Below, piece after piece: positions 17,482 to 25,798 of a stretch of DNA of 64,000 nucleotides. How positions within the stretch are numbered: the first letter of the stretch is position 1; every line of letters begins with the position of its first letter. Location of the stretch: NCBI RefSeq assembly GCF_018127785.1, contig NZ_CP072390.1:620001-684000 (forward strand), given 5' to 3'. The notes below the pieces were generated by a model. The model was given only the letters and a program-made list of their open reading frames with translations, ran no database searches and had not been told where the DNA came from. The stretch is from Prevotella scopos JCM 17725. Lineage in GTDB: Bacteria; Bacteroidota; Bacteroidia; Bacteroidales; Bacteroidaceae. The position numbers were made by a program, and so were the translations under genes.

Positions 17482-19554
17482 ATGAAGAATATAATTTCAA
17501 ATATATTGAAGGGAGGATTGCCTATTCTTTGCTTGGGTATGACGGTTACTTCGTGTAGCGATTTTCTCGATAGACCGCCACTCGACGCAATTTCTCCTGG
17601 CTCTTACTACACAACAGCTGATCAGTTAGGTACGTTCCCAATCAACTATTACACATCTATCTTCCCTAACAACAGTGGATGGTGGGCAGGCGTGGCAACA
17701 TTTGATAATGGGACTGATAATCAGGCTGCAAGAAGTGGAAATACCGGAATGTTTTTACAGGACCAGTGGAAGGTACCTACAGCTGGTGGTATTGGTATGA
17801 ATGCTATTCGTAATGTCAATAAGTTCATCAATGAGACTGAGGCTAAGATAGCTGCCGGCAAGATAACTGGTTCTTCTGATCTTATCAACCAGTATATGGG
17901 TGAGGCTTACTTCATCAGAGCGATGCTCTATTATGATAAGCTCCAGACTTATGGAGACTTTCCTATCTCGCTGACGGAGCTTAACATTGACAACGACCTT
18001 GTTGAAGCAAATAAGCGTCAGCCTCGTAACCTTGTTGCACGTCAGATTCTTTCTGATATGGATAAGGCTATTGATAAGTTACAGGTGAATTTTGCAAGTA
18101 AGGTGCGTATTAATAAGAATGCTGCTTTGGCTATGAAGTCAAGAATGGCACTCTATGAGGCAACCTTTGAGAAGTATCACAGAGGTACTGGTCGTGTGCC
18201 AGGTGATGCTAACTGGCCAGGTAAGAACAAGGAGTGGAACAAGAACTTCACTATTAATCAGGATGATGAGGTTAACTTCTTCCTTGATCAGGCTATTGAT
18301 GCTGCAAAGAAGGTGTGTGATGCAGTGCCTTTGACAACTCAAAACAACCACGTAATGAACCCAGGTACTGTTGGTAATTTCAATGGTTGGAATCCATACT
18401 ATGATATGTTTGCAAGTCCAGACTTGTCTAAGTACCCTGAGGTGTTGTTGTGGCGTCAGTTTAATTCAAATTTGACACCATCTCTTGCTCACCTCACTTC
18501 TAATAAGCTTCGTGGTGGTGCAGCAACTGGTTGGACACGTGGTCTTGTTGAGTCATTCCTTATGAAGAATGGTTTACCAATCTACGCATCTGGATCAGGC
18601 TATCACGGTGATACAACTGTTGACTTGACTAAGACTGATCGCGATGAGCGTCTGCAGCTTTTCGTGTTCGGTGAGTCTAATGACCTTGATATTGATCAGA
18701 AGAGTATTGATTTAATTAATAAGCAAAGAGTTAAAGAAGGTAAACCTACCATTACTAAACTTTTATTCGATGCGGCAACTCTTTTTGCAACAGACCAGGC
18801 AAGTAGAGACGTAACTGGATATCGTCAGCGTAAGTTCTACAACTATAACCCTGATATGCAGTTAGGTCAGACTTTCTCTGATGTTGATGGTCAGATTATC
18901 ATTCGCGTTGAGGAAGCTATGCTCAACTACATTGAGGCTTCTTATCTCCGTACTGGTTCATTGGATGCAACAGCAACTGGTTATTGGACTGCTTTGCGTG
19001 CACGCGCTGGTATCACTGCTCCAATCTCAACAACTATTGCTGCTACTGATATGACTAAGGAGGCTGATGTAAATCGTCCATCATACGACTGGGCAGCGTT
19101 CTCAGCTGGTCAGCCAGTGGATGCAACACTCTATTCTATCCGTCGTGAGCGTCGTAGCGAGTTTGCAGGCGAAGGTCTTCGTAATGACGACTTGATTCGT
19201 TGGGCATCTTTGGATCAGGTGAAGAACTATCAGATTGAGGGTGTTAACTTCTGGGATCAGATTTATCAGAATCCTTCTTTTGTAAATGATAAGGGTGTTA
19301 GTCTGATTATTGCTGATGGTGGTGCTAAGGCTACAATGTCAGCTAAGGAGCTTACAAAGTATATCCGTCCTTACCAGATTCAGAAGACTAACAATATTCT
19401 TTATAATGGTTACACCTTCTATCAGGCACACTACTTGTCTCCATTCTCTTATCAGGAGATGCAGCTCTGTTCTCCTGATGGTACTGCAGAGAACTCAAAC
19501 TTGTACCAGAATATTTACTGGCCAGTTGAGGCAAATGGTGAAGCTATCAAGTAA
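17482..19554 (+). CDS. susD: SusD-like surface lipoprotein
   Basis: 690 aa, long for a SusD. The lipobox TVTSC places the lipidated Cys at 25, followed by SDFLDRPPLD, the usual start of mature SusD proteins. GEAYFIRAMLYYDKLQTYGD (about 136-155) is the classical SusD tetratricopeptide block, and IRRERRSEFAGEGLRNDDLIRW near 555-575 is the second conserved block. It acts as the ligand-binding lid on the SusC partner at the cell surface. It ends in a terminator at 19601-19630. Confidence 0.95.
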   Translation: MKNIISNILKGGLPILCLGMTVTSCSDFLDRPPLDAISPGSYYTTADQLGTFPINYYTSIFPNNSGWWAGVATFDNGTDNQAARSGNTGMFLQDQWKVPTAGGIGMNAIRNVNKFINETEAKIAAGKITGSSDLINQYMGEAYFIRAMLYYDKLQTYGDFPISLTELNIDNDLVEANKRQPRNLVARQILSDMDKAIDKLQVNFASKVRINKNAALAMKSRMALYEATFEKYHRGTGRVPGDANWPGKNKEWNKNFTINQDDEVNFFLDQAIDAAKKVCDAVPLTTQNNHVMNPGTVGNFNGWNPYYDMFASPDLSKYPEVLLWRQFNSNLTPSLAHLTSNKLRGGAATGWTRGLVESFLMKNGLPIYASGSGYHGDTTVDLTKTDRDERLQLFVFGESNDLDIDQKSIDLINKQRVKEGKPTITKLLFDAATLFATDQASRDVTGYRQRKFYNYNPDMQLGQTFSDVDGQIIIRVEEAMLNYIEASYLRTGSLDATATGYWTALRARAGITAPISTTIAATDMTKEADVNRPSYDWAAFSAGQPVDATLYSIRRERRSEFAGEGLRNDDLIRWASLDQVKNYQIEGVNFWDQIYQNPSFVNDKGVSLIIADGGAKATMSAKELTKYIRPYQIQKTNNILYNGYTFYQAHYLSPFSYQEMQLCSPDGTAENSNLYQNIYWPVEANGEAIK

Positions 19555-19600
19555 GTTTATGCTGAATAAAGTATAATCAAATAGATTACAGATAATGTTA

Positions 19601-19636
19601 GAGGGTGTGTCAAGCGATTGATACACCCTCCTTCTA
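19601..19636 (+). terminator. Terminator of the susCD operon
   Basis: GAGGGTGTGTC (19601-19611) pairs with GATACACCCTC (19620-19630) with one G-U pair; only a weak T-run follows. Confidence 0.75.
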
Positions 19637-19769
19637 TAGTATGTTGTAAGGAGTTAATGCTCAACCCCATGTGTGACGAGTAACAAGATATATTTCATAA
19701 AACAGCCTTATAAGTTGTTGAAGTCATTTCTTTATAGATGCTTCACTTGTATATGTGAGAATAAAAGGA

Positions 19770-19778
19770 TATCTTTGC
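19770..19778 (+). promoter_or_regulatory. -7 box upstream of the 19834 gene
   Basis: TATCTTTGC, 55 bases before the ATG. Confidence 0.55.
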
Positions 19779-19833
19779 AAGAGATCTTTCTTGTTATTTA
19801 TTCGGTCGGCTTTTCTGGTACAATAAATTAATT

Positions 19834-20268
19834 ATGTTTGCATTTACTATCATTATACTAATTTGTATTCTTGCTCTTGGTATATCACTATTAGTGAGTT
19901 ATTGGAGTAATGGTGCGAAGAGTGGGGAAGCGGTAAAAATAGAAACACTTTACAAAAAGAATTGGCGCTCCTTTTTTTGGATATCCCTACGTGTGTTGTC
20001 GTATGCTTTGGTTACTGCCTTTTTGTTCTTAGTGTTACTTGCATCGTTTGCAGGTGATGATGCAGGCGAATGTTGCTTTTGGATTATGATATTTGTTGTT
20101 GGAAGTTGGTTTATTTCAATACCTCTTATTATTATTTATATTTGCTCGCTGGTTCAAGCTATTCGACATCGTGATTATACGAATAAAGTTTTTCTTGGTT
20201 TTCATTGTTTTAATGCTCTCCAGCTACTTTGTGTTGTGATATTGGGTAGTTTACCTATTTCTTCCTGA
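19834..20268 (+). CDS. Small integral membrane protein, paralogue of the next gene
   Basis: 144 aa with about four hydrophobic segments (2-25, 55-75, 82-105, 118-140). It aligns along its length with the N-terminal half of the 20528 gene: SISIP-type segments (WFISIPLIIIYICSLVQ against WYISIPIVLVYICSLVQ) and FLGFHCFNALQLLC against FLGLHCFNILQVLC. An acidic DDAGE lies in the second loop. No family recognised; the tandem arrangement points to local duplication. Confidence 0.75.
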   Translation: MFAFTIIILICILALGISLLVSYWSNGAKSGEAVKIETLYKKNWRSFFWISLRVLSYALVTAFLFLVLLASFAGDDAGECCFWIMIFVVGSWFISIPLIIIYICSLVQAIRHRDYTNKVFLGFHCFNALQLLCVVILGSLPISS

Positions 20269-20277
20269 AATCAAATT

Positions 20278-20359
20278 TGCTGTCACTGCTGTCATTCTTT
20301 GTGAAGAGATAATAAACTGTTACACAGTGAGTTTTCTTTAAATGTTAAAATGACAGCAA
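20278..20359. repeat. Imperfect inverted repeat between the paralogous membrane genes
   Basis: TGCTGTCATT (20288-20297) is inverted as AATGACAGCA (20349-20358); a second TTGCTGTCA lies at 20278-20286. A related TTTGCTGTCAC occurs at 50001-50011. Possibly a terminator-like structure for the first gene; no T-tract. Confidence 0.35.
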
Positions 20360-20483
20360 CTTGAAAATAAAAAAAACTATGATACCGATAGTGTAATAAA
20401 TGGCTTTTAAGTTAAGTGGGATTTGCCTATTTATTTATGAACATGTTTTAGTTTGTTCTCTTGTAATTTCGAAGATAAATAAA

Positions 20484-20491
20484 TATCTTTG
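20484..20491 (+). promoter_or_regulatory. -7 box upstream of the 20528 gene
   Basis: TATCTTTG, 36 bases before the ATG. Confidence 0.55.
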
Positions 20492-20527
20492 TCCAATAAT
20501 TTCCTGAAAGTTTAATCAACATATAAC

Positions 20528-21499
20528 ATGATTATTTTTGCTGTTAACATTTTCCTCTTCTTAATAGTTCTTGGTGTTTGGCTATGGATGGATACCAGGA
20601 AGAAAAGTAAGCAAAAGGATGTAGTTGTCGATGCAGAGGGTTCTTGTAAAAGCTATTATCGTTTCTTCTTCTGGCTGTTTCTACGTTTTTTGATATATGT
20701 TCTTATAACTTTCCTGTTGTTAACAACCATGTTTGTCTTCTACGAAGAGGATGATACAGAGGGTTCGCTCTCCTGGTTAATGTTTTTTGCAATACTTGGT
20801 TGGTACATTTCAATACCTATTGTTCTTGTTTATATCTGTTCTCTTGTACAGTCAGTTTGGTATCGTAATTATGTGAACAATATCTTTCTTGGACTCCATT
20901 GCTTTAATATCTTACAGGTATTGTGTATTGTGGGCTTTGCTGTTGTTCCACAAAAAGAGTGTACCCCTGAGACGATGGAGGTGTCCTACAAGGCTAATCG
21001 GCAGAACATAGAGAGACTTATTAAAGTTACAAGATGTTGGCTACCAGATAGTACTGGGTTCTCTGTAGAGTATTCGAAGCATGGAAAACTGACGGATTGG
21101 GGTGTCTCTTCAAAGCAACAAGTTAATTTCAAAGGTGATGAGATAGAGTCGAAGAAAGAACAGGAAAGAGAACTACAAAAGATAGGATTAAGTATAGAAA
21201 AGCTTGATTCAGTTCGTTTAGTCTTGCAGAAGATGGGTTATCGAGGCTTATCTGTCAGTAGAGGTGGTGCAATAAGTGACTATACAGAAATCGTTTATGG
21301 GAAGACAGGAAATAAAGAATTTAATTATAGAATCTATGATAAACCGCTTACAGACTCGCTTGTGTATAAGTTAAATCGGCGTTATAACCTGATAGTCTAC
21401 AATCGATATGTGGTATTTAGTTGTGTAGAGGATTTTGATTATGATAGCCCTTTTCCTGGTAAATATGCCTATTTACAAAAACATACATTGTCAAAGTAG
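20528..21499 (+). CDS. Membrane protein with soluble C-terminal domain, paralogue of the previous gene
   Basis: 323 aa. Residues 1-145 repeat the membrane domain of the preceding gene. Residues 150-323 are a charged soluble extension absent from the paralogue (KLTDWGVSSKQQ.., then VLQKMGYRGLSVSRGGAIS, ending NLIVYNRYVVFSC..). The extension looks like a mixed alpha/beta domain but matches nothing I know. Each gene of the pair has its own -7 box, so they may be expressed separately. Function unknown. Confidence 0.75.
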   Translation: MIIFAVNIFLFLIVLGVWLWMDTRKKSKQKDVVVDAEGSCKSYYRFFFWLFLRFLIYVLITFLLLTTMFVFYEEDDTEGSLSWLMFFAILGWYISIPIVLVYICSLVQSVWYRNYVNNIFLGLHCFNILQVLCIVGFAVVPQKECTPETMEVSYKANRQNIERLIKVTRCWLPDSTGFSVEYSKHGKLTDWGVSSKQQVNFKGDEIESKKEQERELQKIGLSIEKLDSVRLVLQKMGYRGLSVSRGGAISDYTEIVYGKTGNKEFNYRIYDKPLTDSLVYKLNRRYNLIVYNRYVVFSCVEDFDYDSPFPGKYAYLQKHTLSK

Positions 21500-21547
21500 T
21501 GGGGTGTAAAGGTGCGTACATGGTTTATAGTGCGTTGTTACTTATAG

Positions 21548-21604
21548 AAAAAGCCTTCATCCTTTTACAAAGGCTATAGCTCTGTAGATGGATGAAGGCT
21601 TTTT
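21548..21604. terminator. Bidirectional terminator between convergent genes
   Basis: AAAAAGCCTTCATCC (21548-21562) pairs perfectly with its inverse at 21590-21604. It serves the 20528 gene (+) and the TonB receptor (-). Confidence 0.88.
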
Positions 21605-21626
21605 ATTTAGGACGCTTTTTAACTCC

Positions 21627-23936
21627 TTAGAACTTGTAAGTCACTGTAGCTTTTATGCTGCGTGGAGCACCTGGGAAGGAACGGAGCTTGTCGTAACCTC
21701 CCACCCAATAAACTTTATTCATTGCGTTGTCGAGATTTAGCTGTACCTGCAAGTTACGAAGTCGATAATACAGTGCTGCATTGAGGAGTCCATAGCCAGG
21801 ATAGACAATGGTATTCTCACGTCTTCCAACTTGTCCGTAACGCTTTGTTACTGCATTGAAACCCAGACCGAAACCAAAGTTGCGTAAAGCACCTGTCTGA
21901 ATGATATACTTTGACCAAATGTTGAATGAGTTGCGTGGAGTGTTTGGACGTTGCATACCATAGTCTTTCTCAGAGTTGGTTGCAGTCTTTGTGATAGCAG
22001 CATGGGTGTAGGCATAGTTAGCAACGATACTCCAATTAGGAAGAATGAAACCTGCTACATCTAATTCAATACCCTTTGAAGTTTCTTCTCCCACTTGTTC
22101 CAACAACTCTGGATTATTTGCGTCGTTGGCATTATAGAGTGTATTGCGTTTCTGAAGATGGAAGAAAGAAAGGGTAGTACTGAGTCGTTTGTCAAACCAT
22201 TCACCTTTCAAGCCCGCCTCTAACAGCTGGCTGTATTCTGGGTCAAATGGTCCACCAGTGTTAGGGTTCCCCTGTACGGATGCACTCTGTGGTTCAAAGC
22301 CTTTTACCCATGTACCATACACATTCAGATTCTTGTTGATAGCAACGACAGCACCAAGGCGTGGAATGAACGCATGTTGAGTTGTACGGCTCTCCTTATT
22401 GGTCTTGTAATTTAGTACATCGGTGAATATCTCCTGACGTATACCCAAGAGAAGTTTTACTGGTCCTACTTCCATCTGCTCTTGAAGATAGATACCATGA
22501 GAATACTGCAGGTAAGGAGAGAGTGCTGTTGAGACAAAGATATACTTCGAATAGTCACGCTCAATGTTGTTATTATTACTTGTCAAGTCATAGTAAGGCA
22601 CATTCGTTTGTGGATTACCATCCTTGTCAAGTACGTACTTAGCAATGTTGGCAGGCTTGAAGGCTGTTGTTGTCGTACCGTCCTTCAATAGATAGCCTCC
22701 TGCAGTCATTGCTGACGAGCCAGCTTGCTGTGCCATCTGGAAATAGTCATAACCTAAAAGGATACGATGATTAACGGGACCTGTGTTTACGTTATAGTTA
22801 AAATAGGTGTTGAAACTGTTGTTACGGAAGTGACGCTGGCGTACAAGGCACTGCATAAGAATGCGTGACGGACTTTGTGTACCATCGGCTAACTTCACAT
22901 ACGCATTAGCCTGATTGTGCTCACGAAGGTCCTCATCATAGGAAGAGTTCAGATAGGTAGCATTAAAGGAGAGGTTATCCGTGAACTTATGGGTTACACC
23001 AAGTGTGATATTCACGAGGTTCTCCTTTAGATAATCATTTGTTGCAGAGAGCGAACGACTAATTGGTACTGAATTGAGGTCACCATCTCCAAAGATAGGC
23101 TGACCACGGTCAACTTTACCATTGGTGCGCTGATAAACTATGTCAACGTTAAAGCGTGTCTTTTGTGTTGGGAGGAATGAGAAAGATGGTGCAACGATAT
23201 AGTTTGTATTTTCCTGTAGGTCACGGTAAGAATCAGTATGTTCGTAACCGATATTAAGACGATATAGAAGGGTGTTCTTCTTGTCTAATGGTCCCGTAAA
23301 ATCTCCGTAGGTGTTCAGTGTGTTGAAGCTACCAACGGTTGTTGATACTGTATTGCGTTGATAAGGTAGTGGTTTCTTAGTTACACGATTAATAACACCA
23401 CCTGGTGCAGCATTGCCAAAAAGGGCAGAAGCAGGACCTTTGATTACTTCAACACGCTCGATATTTGCCAGTGACTGCTGTTTCCAAAGACTTGTTTGTG
23501 CGCGCATACCATTGACAAGGTTTCCTGAATTGCGGTTACCAGTAGTGCGGAAACCACGGATAGAGAAGTCATTATAGAAGGTATATTGGTTTACACCACT
23601 GATATTCTTTACAACTTCATTAACTGTGGTTGCGCCTTGGTCGCGCACTAACTCCTTTGTTACGTAGCCGATAGACTGTGGAATGTCTTTCAAAGGTGTC
23701 TCTGTTTTTGTACCGATGAAAGAGTTGGTATTCTTATAGGAACGTTCGTTACGCCCAATTACTTCAACCGTCTGCAACGTTTGAGCGTGCAGATAAGGAG
23801 TTGAGAATAATGTGTCTTGTGTAAGGCTGTCAGTTGGGACTTTTCCCATAGTGTTTCCTTGTGCATTTATTGGCAGAGCTGCTGAATATAATAAGGTGCC
23901 TGTCAATAAAAGATAAGAGTGTAATCTTTTAACCAT
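21627..23936 (-). CDS. TonB-dependent siderophore-type receptor
   Basis: 769 aa, outer membrane. Signal peptide to about residue 26 (..ALPINAQG). The TonB box region (TVEVIGRN) is followed by a plug with TPLKDIPQSIGYVTKELV, FSIRGFRTTG and RVEVIKGPASALFGNAAPGG, all typical of the ferrichrome/pyoverdine-type receptor family, then a barrel ending in ATVTYKF. It should import a ferric siderophore or related chelate; no siderophore synthesis genes are in view, so a xenosiderophore is likely. No Fur-like box was recognised by eye. Confidence 0.92.
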   Translation of the reverse strand: MVKRLHSYLLLTGTLLYSAALPINAQGNTMGKVPTDSLTQDTLFSTPYLHAQTLQTVEVIGRNERSYKNTNSFIGTKTETPLKDIPQSIGYVTKELVRDQGATTVNEVVKNISGVNQYTFYNDFSIRGFRTTGNRNSGNLVNGMRAQTSLWKQQSLANIERVEVIKGPASALFGNAAPGGVINRVTKKPLPYQRNTVSTTVGSFNTLNTYGDFTGPLDKKNTLLYRLNIGYEHTDSYRDLQENTNYIVAPSFSFLPTQKTRFNVDIVYQRTNGKVDRGQPIFGDGDLNSVPISRSLSATNDYLKENLVNITLGVTHKFTDNLSFNATYLNSSYDEDLREHNQANAYVKLADGTQSPSRILMQCLVRQRHFRNNSFNTYFNYNVNTGPVNHRILLGYDYFQMAQQAGSSAMTAGGYLLKDGTTTTAFKPANIAKYVLDKDGNPQTNVPYYDLTSNNNNIERDYSKYIFVSTALSPYLQYSHGIYLQEQMEVGPVKLLLGIRQEIFTDVLNYKTNKESRTTQHAFIPRLGAVVAINKNLNVYGTWVKGFEPQSASVQGNPNTGGPFDPEYSQLLEAGLKGEWFDKRLSTTLSFFHLQKRNTLYNANDANNPELLEQVGEETSKGIELDVAGFILPNWSIVANYAYTHAAITKTATNSEKDYGMQRPNTPRNSFNIWSKYIIQTGALRNFGFGLGFNAVTKRYGQVGRRENTIVYPGYGLLNAALYYRLRNLQVQLNLDNAMNKVYWVGGYDKLRSFPGAPRSIKATVTYKF

Positions 23937-24059
23937 ATTGATAAATGTATAAATCCTGAAAATATAATATTGGGATGCAAAAGTATAGATAAAATTAGAA
24001 TGCTACAATACCTAACAATGGGTAAATTGCTTCTTCTTAAAGTAATAGAAGTATGTCAA

Positions 24060-24124
24060 AAAAGAAGTTGCAATAAAGGATAGGAGTATGGATTGCGTAC
24101 CTATCTGTTATTGCAACTTCTTTT
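24060..24124. terminator. Terminator of trmD
   Basis: AAAAGAAGTTGCAATAA (24060-24076) pairs with its inverse at 24108-24124; GATAGG/CCTATC extends the stem after a 2-base internal loop. T-tracts on both strands. Confidence 0.88.
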
Positions 24125-24182
24125 GTATATCTTAAAACTGCGCCTTAGTTATTGTTGTTTTATATTACAGCGCTCAGTAGTC

Positions 24183-24860
24183 TTATTCTTTTAAGAGGTC
24201 AGGGCGTAGTCGTTTAGTGCGTTCCATTGCTTGATTAAACTCCCATTGTCTAATCTTAGCCTCGTTTCCACTGAGTAGAATTTCTGGAACATCCCAACCA
24301 TTATAGCTACGAGGGCGAGTGTAGATAGGTGCTGAGAGCATATCATCCATAAAACAGTCAGAGAGTGCACTTTGTTCATCACTGATAACACCCGGGACTA
24401 ATCGTACAACAGCATCAGCAATGATGGCAGCTGGTAGTTCACCACCTGTTAAAACAAAGTCGCCAACAGATATCTCACGTGTAATAAGATGGTCGCGCAC
24501 ACGTTGGTCAACACCTTTATAATGTCCTGCAAGAATAATGAAGTTACCTCCCAATGAGAGGTCATTAGCTATTTTCTGATTAAACTGTTCGCCATCAGGA
24601 GATGTGAAGATAACTTCATCATACTCTCGTTCTTCTTTCAAAGCAGTAATACAACGGTCGATAGGTTCAATCTGCATGACCATACCAGCCTGTCCACCAA
24701 AAGGATAGTCGTCAACACGACGCCATTTATCCTTTGTGTAGTCACGAAGATTATGCAGACGAATCTCTGCCAATCCTTTCTTTTCCGCTCTGGCAAGGAT
24801 ACTTTCGTGTACAAATCCTTCCAGCATCTCTGGTAATACGGTGATGATATCTATTCTCAT
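24183..24860 (-). CDS. trmD: tRNA (guanine-N1-)-methyltransferase
   Basis: 225 aa, the usual length. It methylates G37 of tRNAs with G36, preventing frameshifting. SPOUT-fold motifs are present: [14 protein letters not shown] at the start, [10 protein letters not shown], the S-adenosylmethionine knot [15 protein letters not shown] with [14 protein letters not shown], and [19 protein letters not shown]. It stands alone here, away from the rpsP-rimM-rplS operon it joins in many bacteria. Confidence 0.97.
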   Translation of the reverse strand: MRIDIITVLPEMLEGFVHESILARAEKKGLAEIRLHNLRDYTKDKWRRVDDYPFGGQAGMVMQIEPIDRCITALKEEREYDEVIFTSPDGEQFNQKIANDLSLGGNFIILAGHYKGVDQRVRDHLITREISVGDFVLTGGELPAAIIADAVVRLVPGVISDEQSALSDCFMDDMLSAPIYTRPRSYNGWDVPEILLSGNEAKIRQWEFNQAMERTKRLRPDLLKE

Positions 24861-24917
24861 ATAGGTACAAAGTTAACTAATCTTTTGCTATTACGTTGAT
24901 AGTTTAGGATTTTTTTG

Positions 24918-24926
24918 TAACTTTGC
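24918..24926 (+). promoter_or_regulatory. -7 box of the DUF5020 gene
   Basis: TAACTTTGC, 32 bases before the ATG. Confidence 0.65.
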
Positions 24927-24958
24927 CGTAGATTCTAATATATAAACTAAGAACAGTT

Positions 24959-25708
24959 ATGAAGAGATTCTTTACCCTCGCTATCTGTATGATAGCAGCT
25001 TTTTGTTGTGCAAATGCACAAGATGTCCAGTTGCATTATGACTTAGGTCATAGTCTTTATAAGAACCTAAGTTCTCGTACGTCAGTAACAACAACAGTAG
25101 AAATGTTCAAACCTGACACATGGGGTTCTACCTATATGTTTACTGATATTGACTACAAGAGTGATGGAGTAATGGGTGCTTATTGGGAGATTTCACGTGA
25201 GTTTAATCTTACGAAGAATAAGCAGTGGGCTGCACACGTAGAGTATAATGGTGGTTTAGGCTCTGGTAAAAGTATGGATAGCTATTATGGTAACCGTTAT
25301 CAGCATGCTGTTCTTCTTGGTGGAGCATGGAACTGGGCATCAAAAGACTTTTCAAAGACGTTTAGTCTTCAGTTAATGTATAAGTATCAGTTTAAGAATG
25401 CTCACACTGGTGCACATCCTTTCAGTGGTTTTCAGCTGACTGAAGTATGGGGTACAACTTTCGCTAAAGGTCTTTGTACATTCTCTGGATTCTGTGATCT
25501 TTGGTATGATCCAAATGTTAATGGTAAAATGATTCTTCTCTCTGAGCCTCAGTTCTGGTTTAATCTCAATACGCTAAAGGGAATGAAAGATGTAAACCTC
25601 TCTTTGGGTACTGAGGTTGAGATTAGCAATAACTTTGTTTGGAATGACAAAGGACAGAACAATCGCTTCTATGCTATCCCTACGGTAGCTGCTAAGTGGA
25701 CATTCTAA
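24959..25708 (+). CDS. DUF5020-like outer membrane beta-barrel protein
   Basis: 249 aa. Signal peptide 1-20 (..AAFCCANAQ). The remainder alternates polar and hydrophobic residues with many Trp, Tyr and Phe (WGSTYMFTDIDYK, QLMYKYQFKN) and ends ..IPTVAAKWTF, typical of outer membrane barrels closing on a terminal Phe. It resembles the DUF5020 family and, more distantly, nucleoside-specific channel (Tsx-like) proteins. Ligand unknown. It has its own promoter and shares a bidirectional terminator with ligA. Confidence 0.8.
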   Translation: MKRFFTLAICMIAAFCCANAQDVQLHYDLGHSLYKNLSSRTSVTTTVEMFKPDTWGSTYMFTDIDYKSDGVMGAYWEISREFNLTKNKQWAAHVEYNGGLGSGKSMDSYYGNRYQHAVLLGGAWNWASKDFSKTFSLQLMYKYQFKNAHTGAHPFSGFQLTEVWGTTFAKGLCTFSGFCDLWYDPNVNGKMILLSEPQFWFNLNTLKGMKDVNLSLGTEVEISNNFVWNDKGQNNRFYAIPTVAAKWTF

Positions 25709-25738
25709 ACAGCCAAATAAACTTTGTTTTATTAAATT

Positions 25739-25776
25739 GCAAAAGGAGACGATAACCACACATCGTCTCCTTTTGC
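25739..25776. terminator. Bidirectional terminator, DUF5020 gene / ligA
   Basis: GCAAAAGGAGACGAT (25739-25753) and its perfect inverse (25762-25776) around an 8-base loop. Confidence 0.9.
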
Positions 25777-25798
25777 TATGTATTAAGTTGTTCTGTCC

